A DNA stretch of 64,000 nucleotides from assembly GCF_013185185.1 (NCBI RefSeq), contig NZ_JAAZWE010000001.1, positions 1,054,001-1,118,000 on the forward strand, in the 5' to 3' direction. This document shows, in pieces, positions 27,383 through 35,514 of this stretch; position 1 is the stretch's first letter; each line of letters opens with the position of its first letter. Source of the stretch: Saccharibacillus endophyticus (GTDB lineage: Bacteria > Bacillota > Bacilli > Paenibacillales > Paenibacillaceae). The notes under the pieces are model-generated. The model was given only the letters and a program-made list of their open reading frames with translations. It ran no database searches and was not told the DNA's origin. Position numbers and translations under genes: made by a program.

Positions 27383-28081
27383 TTAAAAAAGATGAACCTT
27401 GTGCGGCAGTCGGGATGCGAAGCCCTCCGCGTAGCCGATGCCGCACTTTTGACCCAGCAGCGAATCGCGTGCTTTCACCCGTTCCGCATACTGCGCGGTC
27501 AGCGGGGTAGCCACGGCATCCGAACCTTGCGTCGGCCCTGTGAACTGCGACGCGTAACAGCGTAACGAAGCTTCTTTTTCGGCATAATATTCGGTCACGT
27601 CAACCGTAAGGTCGGCACGCCCGAGATCATTGATAAAATAAAAATACGTTTGGCTTACCGTCGCCGGAGGCAGCTCGGGCATATAGCGCCGCAGCTTGGC
27701 ATTGAATACCGCTTCCTCTACCAACCCGCTGCACGCGATATGATCCGGATGCCGATCTTCCCAGTACGGGGCAAACACGATACGCGGCGCCCACTTGCGA
27801 ATTTCGGCGACGATTCGACGAATATGCTCTTCCGTGCGGAACAGTCCGCGATCCGGCAAGCCGAGATTGCTGCGCACGGAGAGGCCGAGCACGGCGGAGG
27901 CCGACTCGGCTTCTTGTTGGCGCAGCTCTACCGTGCCGTTGGAAGACATCTCCGCGCGCGTAAGGTCGCAGATGCCGACACGGTAGCCCGCGCGCGTATG
28001 TTTGACGATCGTGCCGGCCATGCCGATTTCGGCATCGTCGGCATGAGCGCCGAAAACGAGAATATCGAGCGGCTCAGTCAT
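27383..28081 (-). CDS. bshB1: bacillithiol biosynthesis deacetylase BshB1
   Basis: A 232-residue zinc-dependent LmbE-type deacetylase removing the acetyl group from GlcNAc-malate. The metal site is [14 protein letters not shown] near the N-terminus, with the third ligand in [17 protein letters not shown]. The first eight bases overlap the end of mgsA. It lies directly upstream of bshA, which fixes its role within this broad deacetylase family. Confidence 0.95.
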   Translation of the reverse strand: MTEPLDILVFGAHADDAEIGMAGTIVKHTRAGYRVGICDLTRAEMSSNGTVELRQQEAESASAVLGLSVRSNLGLPDRGLFRTEEHIRRIVAEIRKWAPRIVFAPYWEDRHPDHIACSGLVEEAVFNAKLRRYMPELPPATVSQTYFYFINDLGRADLTVDVTEYYAEKEASLRCYASQFTGPTQGSDAVATPLTAQYAERVKARDSLLGQKCGIGYAEGFASRLPHKVHLF

Positions 28082-28499
28082 TGCTCTCGATTCCCGGCTT
28101 GTACTTATGTACCAGCTCCCGCCAACCGAAATCGCCGCGCATCAATGCCTTGACGAGAATTTCGGCAGTCGCCACATTCGTGGCTACCGGGATTCCCTGC
28201 ACATCGCAAATCCGAAGCAAGGCCGTAATATCCGGCTCGTGCGGCTGCGCCATCAACGGATCACGCAAGAAAATAATCAGATCCAGTTCGTTTTCAGCCA
28301 CAAGCGCCCCGATCTGTTGGTCTCCGCCAAGCGGTCCGGACATGAAACGATGGATATTGAGGCCGGTTGCCTCCATGATACGCTGCCCGGTGGTTCCCGT
28401 GGAATACAGCTGACAGTCTACGAAGGCCTGTTCATAAGCGGTAACGAAATTGACCATCTCGTCTTTTTTGCGGTCATGCGCGATAAATGCGATCTTCAT
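28074..28499 (-). CDS. mgsA: methylglyoxal synthase
   Basis: A 141-residue enzyme converting dihydroxyacetone phosphate to methylglyoxal, an overflow route of glycolysis. Family residues: [20 protein letters not shown] at the N-terminus, [20 protein letters not shown] (phosphate loop) and the catalytic Asp in [14 protein letters not shown]. Position between dapB and bshB1 is as in B. subtilis. The 140-base gap to dapB holds the hairpin element at 28537-28644. Confidence 0.97.
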   Translation of the reverse strand: MKIAFIAHDRKKDEMVNFVTAYEQAFVDCQLYSTGTTGQRIMEATGLNIHRFMSGPLGGDQQIGALVAENELDLIIFLRDPLMAQPHEPDITALLRICDVQGIPVATNVATAEILVKALMRGDFGWRELVHKYKPGIESND

Positions 28500-28536
28500 C
28501 GAGTTCCCTCTTTCCGGCTATGTTGGTTAAAAGAAT

Positions 28537-28644
28537 TACTACCTTGTCAACGCTAAAAGAAAGGTTACGCCCGACTGAAACGCACCTGAAACGCGTGCCT
28601 TTCATTCGAACGTAATCCTCTGATTAAGAGTTGACAAGGTCCTA
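28537..28644. repeat. TAG-linked inverted-repeat hairpin, long form (dapB-mgsA junction)
   Basis: An 11-bp inverted repeat ACCTTGTCAAC/GTTGACAAGGT encloses ~80 bases, with inner pairs GGATTACG/CGTAACC (minus-strand reading). Its right end includes the TAG stop codon of dapB. The left part ACCTTGTCAACGCTAAAAGA is homologous to the compact element at 38478-38519, with ~65 bases more inside. It lies within a minus-strand operon, so it would be transcribed as a stem-loop between dapB and mgsA. Confidence 0.7.
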
Positions 28645-29442
28645 CATCAAATGCTCGAAACCATATACCATTCCCGTATAATCCATCACCTTTTTGATTC
28701 CGATATTGACGCCCGGCATATAGCCGGCTCGCTCATACGAATCATGACGGATTTTCAGGCTTTGACCATATCCGCCGAATACGACTTCCTGCTGCGCAAA
28801 TACGCCCGGCAAACGCAAACTATGAATGCGGAATCCGTCATATTCTCCGCCTCGCGCTCCCGGCAAAATTTCTTCCTCGTCCGGATTGCCCTGCTTGATT
28901 TTTTCGCGTCCTTGAGCAATCAGCTCGGCTGTTTTGATCGCGGTACCGGAAGGCGCATCCAGTTTCTGGTCGCCATGCGTTTCGATAATTTCGACATGCG
29001 GCAGATATTCGGCGGCCTTCGCGGCAAATTGCATCATCAAAATCGCGCCGATCGAGAAGTTCGGAGCAATCAGACCCCCGATATTCGCTTCTCGGCAAAG
29101 TCCGTCCAATTCTTCAATTTGCTGCGGAGTAAAGCCTGTCGCGCCTACAACCGGACGAACGCCGTGACGAATTGCGGTAACGGTATTCGCATAGACGACG
29201 GATGGAACCGTAAAGTCCACCAATACATCCGCTTTATTTTCCGACAAGGCCAGATCCAGATCCGAGGCAGCGATAATGCCGCAAGGCTTCAATCCTGCAA
29301 GCTCACCCGCATCCTGACCTGCCCCTGAACGATCAACCGCTGCAACCAGTTCAAGCGAAGCGTCCTCCAATACCATCTTCACGACCTCGCGTCCCATACG
29401 CCCGCCGGCTCCGGTAACGGCTACTTTGATTTTCTCGCTCAT
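28642..29442 (-). CDS. dapB: 4-hydroxy-tetrahydrodipicolinate reductase
   Basis: A 266-residue NAD(P)H-dependent reductase of lysine/diaminopimelate synthesis. The Rossmann motif is VAVTGAGGRMGREVVKMVLE, the catalytic segment is ETHGDQKLDAPSGTAIKTAE, and GATGFTPQQIEELDGLC is present. ATG at 29440-29442 is chosen because GGAGGAGGAACGACA precedes it and it overlaps the upstream stop as ATGA. Its TAG stop forms the edge of the 28.6-kb hairpin element. Confidence 0.96.
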   Translation of the reverse strand: MSEKIKVAVTGAGGRMGREVVKMVLEDASLELVAAVDRSGAGQDAGELAGLKPCGIIAASDLDLALSENKADVLVDFTVPSVVYANTVTAIRHGVRPVVGATGFTPQQIEELDGLCREANIGGLIAPNFSIGAILMMQFAAKAAEYLPHVEIIETHGDQKLDAPSGTAIKTAELIAQGREKIKQGNPDEEEILPGARGGEYDGFRIHSLRLPGVFAQQEVVFGGYGQSLKIRHDSYERAGYMPGVNIGIKKVMDYTGMVYGFEHLM

Positions 29443-29792
29443 TGTCGTTCCTCCTCCTGCTGCGGATCCGTGTCGATTCGCGTCCAACGGTCTTTGTCGC
29501 GCGTGTTGAATTTATGCATGACCCGGTCATGGGCCTCAGTCAAATCAATGTTGAGCGAATTGGCAAAACACAGCGTGATAAACAAAATATCGCCGAGTTC
29601 CAATTCGATCGAGTTGTCGTCTTCTCCGGCTTTTTTCGGTTTCTCGCCAAAGCTGTGGTTGACTTCCCGTGCAAGCTCGCCGACCTCTTCCGTCATCCGG
29701 GCGAGCATCGACAACGGACTAAAATACCCTTCCTTAAACTGCGAGATATAACGGTCTACCTCGCGCTGCATCTCGGCTAGGCTCTTTTCCAT
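29439..29792 (-). CDS. MazG-type nucleotide pyrophosphohydrolase (YpjD)
   Basis: A 117-residue all-alpha NTP pyrophosphohydrolase, B. subtilis YpjD position. Metal-binding acidic motifs are MTEEVGELAREVNH and IELELGDILFITLCFANSLN. Such enzymes hydrolyse (d)NTPs, possibly non-canonical ones, to monophosphates. Start ATG at 29790-29792 gives the typical MEKSLAEMQREVDRYI; an earlier in-frame opening lacks homology. ATGA overlap with dapB. Confidence 0.9.
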   Translation of the reverse strand: MEKSLAEMQREVDRYISQFKEGYFSPLSMLARMTEEVGELAREVNHSFGEKPKKAGEDDNSIELELGDILFITLCFANSLNIDLTEAHDRVMHKFNTRDKDRWTRIDTDPQQEEERQ

Positions 29793-29888
29793 GCCGGCAT
29801 TCGCCTCTTTCTGTGTGTGGTGATATTGGACTGCACTCCTTCCTATGTTATCGCAAAGGGATTTTGAAGACAATGGTTGATATGTAGC

Positions 29889-30548
29889 CTAGGACATGTC
29901 TTCAGGCCTGTCCGTCGACCTCGCGCCGCGCCCGCTGCCGCGAATGGCTAACCAGCCGGCCAGAACACTTACGGCCGTCAATCCGAACGTAAAGTTGCGA
30001 ACCTGATCGATGATCGCCAGATGCTGCAACGACAAATATGGGAAAATGCCATATGTATAATCGACCGTGTCATTAGTGAACGTCCAAATCGCAGCCGGAA
30101 TCAGCCATAACGTCCCCAAACTGAAGAAACGAACGTACAACAGGGCTTCTATGGCCATAACGCCATGTGAAGCGATCAGCATCCAACTGAGCGGTTCAAT
30201 CGGGTTGCCCAACGCAGCATCCCAGAAAATAATAGAGATCGCCCAAACTCCGTATTTAACGGATGTGACAATCGCCAATGCTTCAATCAAACGAACCACT
30301 CCGCGCATCAAACGAGAAGCAGGAGGGAATAGCAGTCCGAGAAGCGCCAGCGTAAAGAATAAACTTCCGGTCGGACTGTCCGGTACAAAAACAATTTGCC
30401 AAGCCGGCTGCGTGCTCCAAACACTGACCAGTTGCCCCCAGTACCAATAATAACCATAAACCGTACCTACCAAATTGCTAATGAAAAGCAACCAGAGAAT
30501 CCGGCGATCGGTCAAAAGAGCGCGGCTCCATAACCACGATAACGACAT
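29889..30548 (-). CDS. DUF1405 family membrane protein (YpjA)
   Basis: A 219-residue polytopic membrane protein with about six hydrophobic segments (ILWLLFISNLVGTVYGYYWY first, then WQIVFVPDSPTGSLFFTLAL, and others). It matches YpjA of the B. subtilis ypjA-ypjD-dapB cluster; function unknown. In B. subtilis it follows qcrABC; here the transcript before it ends in a terminator at 30611-30645 and no qcr genes exist. ypjB is also absent. Confidence 0.82.
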   Translation of the reverse strand: MSLSWLWSRALLTDRRILWLLFISNLVGTVYGYYWYWGQLVSVWSTQPAWQIVFVPDSPTGSLFFTLALLGLLFPPASRLMRGVVRLIEALAIVTSVKYGVWAISIIFWDAALGNPIEPLSWMLIASHGVMAIEALLYVRFFSLGTLWLIPAAIWTFTNDTVDYTYGIFPYLSLQHLAIIDQVRNFTFGLTAVSVLAGWLAIRGSGRGARSTDRPEDMS

Positions 30549-30610
30549 GTTGTTCCTCCCGAATAAAATTGAAGACGCACCCGGTATCGTTTACCGGGCC
30601 TTCCCTTCAT

Positions 30611-30645
30611 AAAAAGCCTGACCGCGTCGGCGGTCAGGCTTTTTA
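30611..30645 (-). terminator. bidirectional intrinsic terminator after the IDEAL-domain gene
   Basis: AAAAAGCCTGACCGC-GTCG-GCGGTCAGGCTTTTT is a near-perfect stem with A- and T-runs on each side. It separates the small IDEAL-domain gene from ypjA. Confidence 0.93.
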
Positions 30646-30676
30646 TGAACCCGTTTTTATTTTACAGTTCGCATCT

Positions 30677-30895
30677 TCAAGTTGGCAAGCGCGAGGATTC
30701 TATCGATACGCTGTCACGTTCAATCATTTTCAATTCGCTCGTTAAAGCCAAGAAGGCGAGTTCGTCTCCGCTGGCCAGAGCTGCGTCGATATCCTGCTGC
30801 AACATTTCACAGCGTCGTCTGCGCAATGATTCATCCCATACCATCTCGGCGGCCAGACCCAACATCACTTCGTAAGCTGCTTTCATCTTGTCCAA
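30677..30895 (-). CDS. small IDEAL-domain protein
   Basis: A ~72-residue protein whose centre, LQQDIDAALASGDELAFLAL, matches the IDEAL domain named from the C-terminus of YpiB-type proteins (I-D-x-A-L then D-x-x-x-F-x-x-L). TTG at 30893-30895 is preferred as start because GGGAGGTG precedes it by five bases; an ATG at 30917-30919 is possible but has a weak site. In B. subtilis ypiB lies close to ypiF and qcr genes, so this may be the remnant of that neighbourhood. Function unknown. The 30920-31146 stretch upstream contains no gene I can support. Confidence 0.65.
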   Translation of the reverse strand: MDKMKAAYEVMLGLAAEMVWDESLRRRRCEMLQQDIDAALASGDELAFLALTSELKMIERDSVSIESSRLPT

Positions 30896-31146
30896 AGGAC
30901 GCACCTCCCGAGTTTTCATATCTTCACCGGCAATTGTTCAGCTCCGACGACTTCTGGTTGGAGGCGGTTCCCCCGCGCCCCTATTCATCGTTTTTTTTGT
31001 GAGCGCCCTCATTTTTTCACAATTTCAAGAGACAGAAGAGACAAAGAAGCTAACTCCTTTCTATGCATTTAACCCAAACTTCGATCCGTGCACCATAAAA
31101 CGGAAAAAATCGGTAATTATATTTAACCCGTAATCGATTCTGCCCA

Positions 31147-31192
31147 TAAAAAAAGCCTTTCTCCGGTCCAAGTACGTCGACCGTCGAAAAGC
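31147..31192 (-). terminator. intrinsic terminator of the histidine phosphatase gene
   Basis: On the minus strand AAAGCTTTTCGACGGTC pairs imperfectly with GACCGGAGAAAGGCTTTTTTT (CTTTTC/GAAAG and GGTC/GACC), ending in seven T. It lies ~20 bases after the stop at 31213. Confidence 0.65.
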
Positions 31193-31212
31193 TTTGAATT
31201 CAAGTTCGATTA

Positions 31213-31815
31213 TTAGCGATAAAGCTTGCCCGGTTGCTCTGCCGACAAATGCTTCGTACAGTTATAAACCAACGATTCCCAAAGCTCGCCGTTCTTTTCA
31301 AGCACGGTGAGCGACAAGTTGCCGATCCGTTCAACCTGCCGATCCGCATAAAGCGCGGCATACAATCGGGCCAGCAGACCTCCGTGCGTCACGACCAGAA
31401 TATTTTGTTCCGGGTATTTCGCTTCAAGATCGGCCATGAACGCCAGCGCACGCTCGCCAAGCGCCTGAAGCTGCTCCTGACCGTTATCTTGGGTGCTCCA
31501 GTCTTCTCCGTACCGCTCGACCAGCTCGGAAATTCGCATGCCTTCCAGAGGACCGAATCCGCGTTCCGTTAAACGGACGTCGGCTTCCAATAACGGCAGA
31601 TCCAATCGGGCTGCAATAATTTCAGCCGTCTCCTGCGCTCGCAGCAATCCGCTGGAGATCGCAAAATCCCACTCGTAAGGCTCTTCCGCCAGCCGCTCGG
31701 CTAATCGCGAAGCTTGGGCACGGCCCTCGTCGTTAAGCGGAATATCGATTTGTCCCTGAATCCGACCCGCTGCATTCCAGTCGGTCAGTCCGTGTCTAAT
31801 CAAGCCGATACGCAT
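31213..31815 (-). CDS. histidine phosphatase (phosphoglycerate mutase-like)
   Basis: A 200-residue branch-1 histidine phosphatase. The catalytic RHG is in IGLIRHGLTDWNAAGRIQGQ, the acid/base region reads LTERGFGPLEGM and the second His is in ILVVTHGGLLARLY. Substrate cannot be read from sequence; related Firmicute proteins act on sugar phosphates or alpha-ribazole phosphate. It is not a housekeeping dPGM, whose length and insert differ. Stands alone with its own terminator. Confidence 0.88.
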   Translation of the reverse strand: MRIGLIRHGLTDWNAAGRIQGQIDIPLNDEGRAQASRLAERLAEEPYEWDFAISSGLLRAQETAEIIAARLDLPLLEADVRLTERGFGPLEGMRISELVERYGEDWSTQDNGQEQLQALGERALAFMADLEAKYPEQNILVVTHGGLLARLYAALYADRQVERIGNLSLTVLEKNGELWESLVYNCTKHLSAEQPGKLYR

Positions 31816-31852
31816 TAACGTCGCTCCAATCTTTGGCGAAAAGTAAATCGCG

Positions 31853-32470
31853 TTATTTTCTCATTGCGGCAATCCGGCTTAGCGACAGCAGCGCCAGACC
31901 CATGCCCGTCAATGACAGGAACATCCAATATTGCGGGTGCGTCGGTCCGATTTGAGCGACCAGAGGCTCAATAATGCCCCGTCCCGACATTTGTTCGTCC
32001 GATTCGGTATCGGCAGATTCCGAAATACCGGCCTGCACCGTCAAAGGCTGAACGATCACGCCTGCCGGCACCTCTTGAGCTGCGCTTCGTTCGCGATCCG
32101 GCACGCCCCAGCCTGCAAGGTAAATAAAGCTGACAAGAAACACGGCAAGCAGCGCGGCAATCCATACGGCTGCACGGCTGCGGAATCGGTGCTGCGAAGC
32201 GTAAGTCTTGGCTTCTCCCGGAAGCAGCCAAGGAGATTCCTCGTAAATCCGATCCATGACGCCGCGGTTCATCCGTTCGGCGTCCATCTCGGGCAAATCA
32301 AGAGAGGCTTCTTGCAGCAACTCGTCCAGATCAGGAAAATCATCGAGATCAAACGTCTCGCTGTGCCGATCTTCCGGCCGAAGCGGTCCGCCCTTCTTCT
32401 CGTCCGGGCGCTGCTCATGCGGATTCCAGCGCATGCCCGCCCGGTGTCCGCCATCCTCTCTACCCTTCAT
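31853..32470 (-). CDS. membrane protein following ECF sigma factor, putative anti-sigma factor
   Basis: A 205-residue protein with an acidic cytoplasmic N-terminal half (FDLDDFPDLDELLQEASLDL) and two hydrophobic segments (AAVWIAALLAVFLVSFIYLA near 105-125 and YWMFLSLTGMGLALLSLSRI at the C-terminus). It overlaps the stop of the preceding ECF sigma gene by 11 bases. The layout fits an anti-sigma factor: cytoplasmic sigma-binding part, membrane helix, outer sensor part. It lacks the His-Cys-Cys zinc motif, so it is not of the ZAS type. Role inferred from coupling. Confidence 0.6.
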   Translation of the reverse strand: MKGREDGGHRAGMRWNPHEQRPDEKKGGPLRPEDRHSETFDLDDFPDLDELLQEASLDLPEMDAERMNRGVMDRIYEESPWLLPGEAKTYASQHRFRSRAAVWIAALLAVFLVSFIYLAGWGVPDRERSAAQEVPAGVIVQPLTVQAGISESADTESDEQMSGRGIIEPLVAQIGPTHPQYWMFLSLTGMGLALLSLSRIAAMRK

Positions 32471-33065
32471 TCGGTCTCATCCCCTTGTAGATCTCCTCAT
32501 CGTACACCGGGCCGTAATAATAGGGTTCCAACTGATTTTTGATGCTGAGCCTTGCGCGGAACAACAAAGATTTGACGGAGCTGATACTTTGCCCCAAAAT
32601 ACGCGCGATCTCCTGATAATCCATCTGATCGTATTCGCGCAAGATCAACGCAGCACGTTGTTTCTCAGGCAAGTTATCGATCGCCGAGCGAACCATGCCG
32701 ACCTGCTCGTTGCGAAGCAGCGCCTGTTCCGGTGCCGCATCCGTCGACGAATCGGTCACCAGCTCGCCGTCCTCAAGCGGGACATTGGTCGCCCGATGTC
32801 TGCGGAGCTCGCTGAGCGCCGTATTTCTTGCAATCGTGTATAACCAGGTGGAAAAAGAAGCTTCGACCTCGCGAAACGACTGGAGGCTTTTGAATGCTTT
32901 ATAAAAAGTCTCGGAACTCACGTCTTCGGCAAGATGGCCAAGGCCCGCGCTCTTCAACATATAGTACGTAAATGCCAGGATTTTGCGCTGATAGCGCCGC
33001 ATAAGAACCGAGTAAAGTTCGACATTCCCTGCTTTAATTTCCCGAATCAACTGGGAATCTTCCAT
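32460..33065 (-). CDS. ECF RNA polymerase sigma factor
   Basis: A 201-residue ECF sigma. Region 2: LIREIKAGNVELYSVLMRRY, EDVSSETFYKAFKSLQSF, FSTWLYTIARNTALSELRRH. Region 4: LPEKQRAALILREYDQMDYQ then EIARILGQSISSVKSLLFRA. ATG at 33063-33065 is chosen, ten bases after GAGGGAGGGG; a longer frame from 33161 lacks homology. Coupled to the membrane protein downstream. It differs clearly from the first ECF sigma in the window, so two independent stress sigma circuits are present. Confidence 0.92.
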   Translation of the reverse strand: MEDSQLIREIKAGNVELYSVLMRRYQRKILAFTYYMLKSAGLGHLAEDVSSETFYKAFKSLQSFREVEASFSTWLYTIARNTALSELRRHRATNVPLEDGELVTDSSTDAAPEQALLRNEQVGMVRSAIDNLPEKQRAALILREYDQMDYQEIARILGQSISSVKSLLFRARLSIKNQLEPYYYGPVYDEEIYKGMRPNEG

Positions 33066-33255
33066 CGAAAACGCGCCCCTCCCTCGCTCGCCGCAAAAAA
33101 ATCTACAGCCCATTTTATCATAATGCCCGCTTTTCGCAAAAAATCCGGGGCTTCGACTCATAGACGAACAGAGCCGAGATAAAGTTGCAGCGATCGGCGA
33201 AATTTTTCTCTTTATTTATCTTATTACCCTTTTTTCGCTGATATACGGCTTTTTC

Positions 33256-33876
33256 TTACGCTTCGGATCTCCAAATATTGCGATCTTCCGCATCCAATAC
33301 GGCTTCTACCTCGTCACCGTCCAGCACCGCGACGCATCCTTTGGGCAGGGCTAACACCTTCAGTATGCCGGGGCGCAGATTGAACAATTGAAAAATATAA
33401 TACAAGCGCAACTCCTCCTGCTCAACTTGACCTTCGGCAGGTCCCAGGTACCAACCGGAACGTCCGTCTTGCCGATGATCGGTCCGCTCCAGATAAACCC
33501 GCTCGGCATTCAGTGCTTTTTCCGATGCGATCAGCGTATCCTGGAACAAGCAGGTCTCTCCCGCCGTTCCGCTTTGCTTCAACATATGATTCTGGGCCAA
33601 TTGCACGGATAACGTCGCAGACAAATCATCGGTCGTGCGCGAAAACGGATCCGTCGCATAATCGGGAGCGAGAATTTGCACCTGTCCTTCACCTTTCTCA
33701 TGGATGAACAAAATGCTCCAACCGACCTGAATCTTCATTCCGTCTTCGAGAAATCCGGCGTCCGCCTCGGTAGTCTCGAATAAATTCAACAGAAAATCGC
33801 CTTGCAGCTCCAAGCTTTCTTCACACTTTAACGAGAACGTGCGAGAACCGATTTCTTTGGTCTTCGTGATCAGCAT
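33256..33876 (-). CDS. hypothetical protein
   Basis: A 206-residue soluble acidic protein with no signal peptide or membrane segment and no motif I recognise. The N-terminal half looks beta-rich (FSLKCEESLELQGDFLLNLF, VGWSILFIHEKGEGQVQILA), the rest mixed with a closing VAVLDGDEVEAVLDAEDRNI. Codon use matches its neighbours. It lies 20 bases downstream of another unknown gene, in a run of minus-strand small genes (33.2-36.2 kb) that I cannot place in a pathway. Confidence 0.65.
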   Translation of the reverse strand: MLITKTKEIGSRTFSLKCEESLELQGDFLLNLFETTEADAGFLEDGMKIQVGWSILFIHEKGEGQVQILAPDYATDPFSRTTDDLSATLSVQLAQNHMLKQSGTAGETCLFQDTLIASEKALNAERVYLERTDHRQDGRSGWYLGPAEGQVEQEELRLYYIFQLFNLRPGILKVLALPKGCVAVLDGDEVEAVLDAEDRNIWRSEA

Positions 33877-33896
33877 GATTCAGACGTCCCCCGGTA

Positions 33897-34346
33897 TCAA
33901 TATGACTTTTGCTTACGGATTCGCTCCTGCTCGCTCAGATACTCCTTATATCCCCAAAACGCTTCTTCGCGCCCGCCGCCTTCCAGCAATGTAGCGACCG
34001 CATACGACAATAATTCGACCCAATCGGCCATTTGCTGCAGTTCTTCATCGGTGATCAACTCGTTGCTGCGCAGCATGCCGTTCGGCTCGATCGCCCAGGC
34101 TCGCGCGTATTGGCAAAGACTCCAAAAACACGACACGATCGTCCGATCGAGATTTTCTTTTTCCAATTCATCGCTCAACACGTCCAGAATTTCCATCAGT
34201 TCATGAAAATTCTGTTCGATCAACTTGCCTCTATAGGGACGCAGCATGCCGAGAAAGCCTTGTTCCACTTTTTCATGTTCAAGATCGTCATGTACGAAAG
34301 CATGCATTTTCAACCGCTCAACGGCTTGTTCCTTATTCAAGGCCAA
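33897..34346 (-). CDS. hypothetical protein
   Basis: A 149-residue protein, predicted almost all alpha-helical and acidic (VEQGFLGMLRPYRGKLIEQN, ELMEILDVLSDELEKENLDR, WVELLSYAVATLLEGGGREE). No membrane helix or signal. Good ATG with GGAGGGTTGGCC upstream. Probably co-transcribed with the unknown gene downstream and the metallophosphoesterase upstream. No family recognised. Confidence 0.65.
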   Translation of the reverse strand: MALNKEQAVERLKMHAFVHDDLEHEKVEQGFLGMLRPYRGKLIEQNFHELMEILDVLSDELEKENLDRTIVSCFWSLCQYARAWAIEPNGMLRSNELITDEELQQMADWVELLSYAVATLLEGGGREEAFWGYKEYLSEQERIRKQKSY

Positions 34347-34383
34347 CCCTCCATGATGTATAAATTCCGGTCATTCCTCTTAC

Positions 34384-35181
34384 TTACGCCTGCGTCAAAA
34401 TAAAAGCTCGTCCGTCTGCATTCAGTACCTGCACCTGTCCGATCTCGGCTAAAGGCTGTTCCCAATGCACATGACCGCAGCAAACCAATGTATCCGAAGC
34501 CGACTCCAACTGCTCCCTGATGCCGATATGGCCACGCAGTCCAAGCGTCGGCTCATCCGGCCCTTGATGCAGCAGCAAAAGGTCAGGTTTGCGCGCCAGC
34601 AATCTTTTCAATTCACGCAAAAAAAGCTCTTCCGGCATTCGATTAGGCCGGTCCGTTCGGCCTATGATGCCTCCGAGACCGGCTACCCGCACGCCGACCG
34701 CTTCCCGTATTCCTGGACGTTCGAAAAATAAGACTTCTGCAAGTTCTTCCAAGCCGCCGGATGAAAAAAGATCGTGATTACCCGCTACTCCGGCCACGCC
34801 GCCGAACCGATCGTCGAAAGCTCGCCAGACCGGCAACGGATCACCGCTCGACCCGCGAACGCCAGGATCGGCATATAAATCTCCGCAGAGCAATACGAGA
34901 ACCCGCCGCGGATCGATGTTCGGAAACTCCAATTGGAGCAGCAAAGCAAGGTGTTCAGCCAATTCCTCGCCGAGCAAACGTTCTTCGCCGTAGCCTTTTG
35001 TCCCTGCTTTACAGGTTCCCTGCAAGTCCGACGTCGCGATCAAAGCATCCCATCGAGCAGGAAGACCTTCCACTTTTCCGCTATGTATAGGCAGCTCGAC
35101 GTGTTCGATTCCGCCTCCCGCTGCCGCCGACAGATAAGGTACCGCATCCACGGGCTCCGGGTCAAGTTTGACGATACGCAT
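34384..35181 (-). CDS. calcineurin-like metallophosphoesterase
   Basis: A 265-residue phosphoesterase with GDLYADPG, GVAGNHDLF, LLLHQGPDEP and CGHVHWEQP, the metal and phosphate ligands of the family. The first motif, normally D-x-H, reads SDLQG here, with Gln in place of the usual His. The N-terminal ~60 residues before it are unusual. ATG at 35179-35181 has AGGAGG six bases upstream; the TTG codon just before it is less likely. Substrate unknown (nucleotides, phosphoproteins or cyclic nucleotides are all possible). Confidence 0.85.
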   Translation of the reverse strand: MRIVKLDPEPVDAVPYLSAAAGGGIEHVELPIHSGKVEGLPARWDALIATSDLQGTCKAGTKGYGEERLLGEELAEHLALLLQLEFPNIDPRRVLVLLCGDLYADPGVRGSSGDPLPVWRAFDDRFGGVAGVAGNHDLFSSGGLEELAEVLFFERPGIREAVGVRVAGLGGIIGRTDRPNRMPEELFLRELKRLLARKPDLLLLHQGPDEPTLGLRGHIGIREQLESASDTLVCCGHVHWEQPLAEIGQVQVLNADGRAFILTQA

Positions 35182-35199
35182 CAAGCTCCTCCTTTTGAT

Positions 35200-35514
35200 T
35201 CAAAACGGCTTTTGTCCTTTGAAAGGGGCAAATTGTGCCGGATCGGCTCCGCGCGAGCAAAGGTAGCGCAGCGCTTGATCGAAGTCGCCGAACGTCAGTA
35301 GTTCTTCTTCCGCACAGTCCTCGGCGATATGCGCGTCTTGAGGATCGACGGCAAAAAAATAAGCTTGGTAACTCCCGTCTTTTTTTCGCATCGCATACTG
35401 GGTAAACTCTTGCTGTTCAGAAGCATTCGGCTTTGGCCGCATACACTCGTACCCGCGCGTCCGTCCGCGCTCCACGGCTTTTTTCCAGACCCAACCGTCG
35501 CTCTCGCCGCTCAA
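35200..35514 (-). CDS. hypothetical protein coupled to ankyrin-repeat gene
   Basis: A 104-residue protein of unknown function, beginning with TTG that overlaps the ankyrin gene stop as TTGA. The start could also be internal (Met25). It is Gln/Asp/Glu-rich with aromatic patches (TQYAMRKKDGSYQAYFFAVD, LTFGDFDQALRYLCSRGADP). The ending CSRGADPAQFAP recalls an ankyrin-like turn, but no full repeat is present. Tight overlap suggests it works with the ankyrin protein. Confidence 0.6.
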   Translation of the reverse strand: MSGESDGWVWKKAVERGRTRGYECMRPKPNASEQQEFTQYAMRKKDGSYQAYFFAVDPQDAHIAEDCAEEELLTFGDFDQALRYLCSRGADPAQFAPFKGQKPF

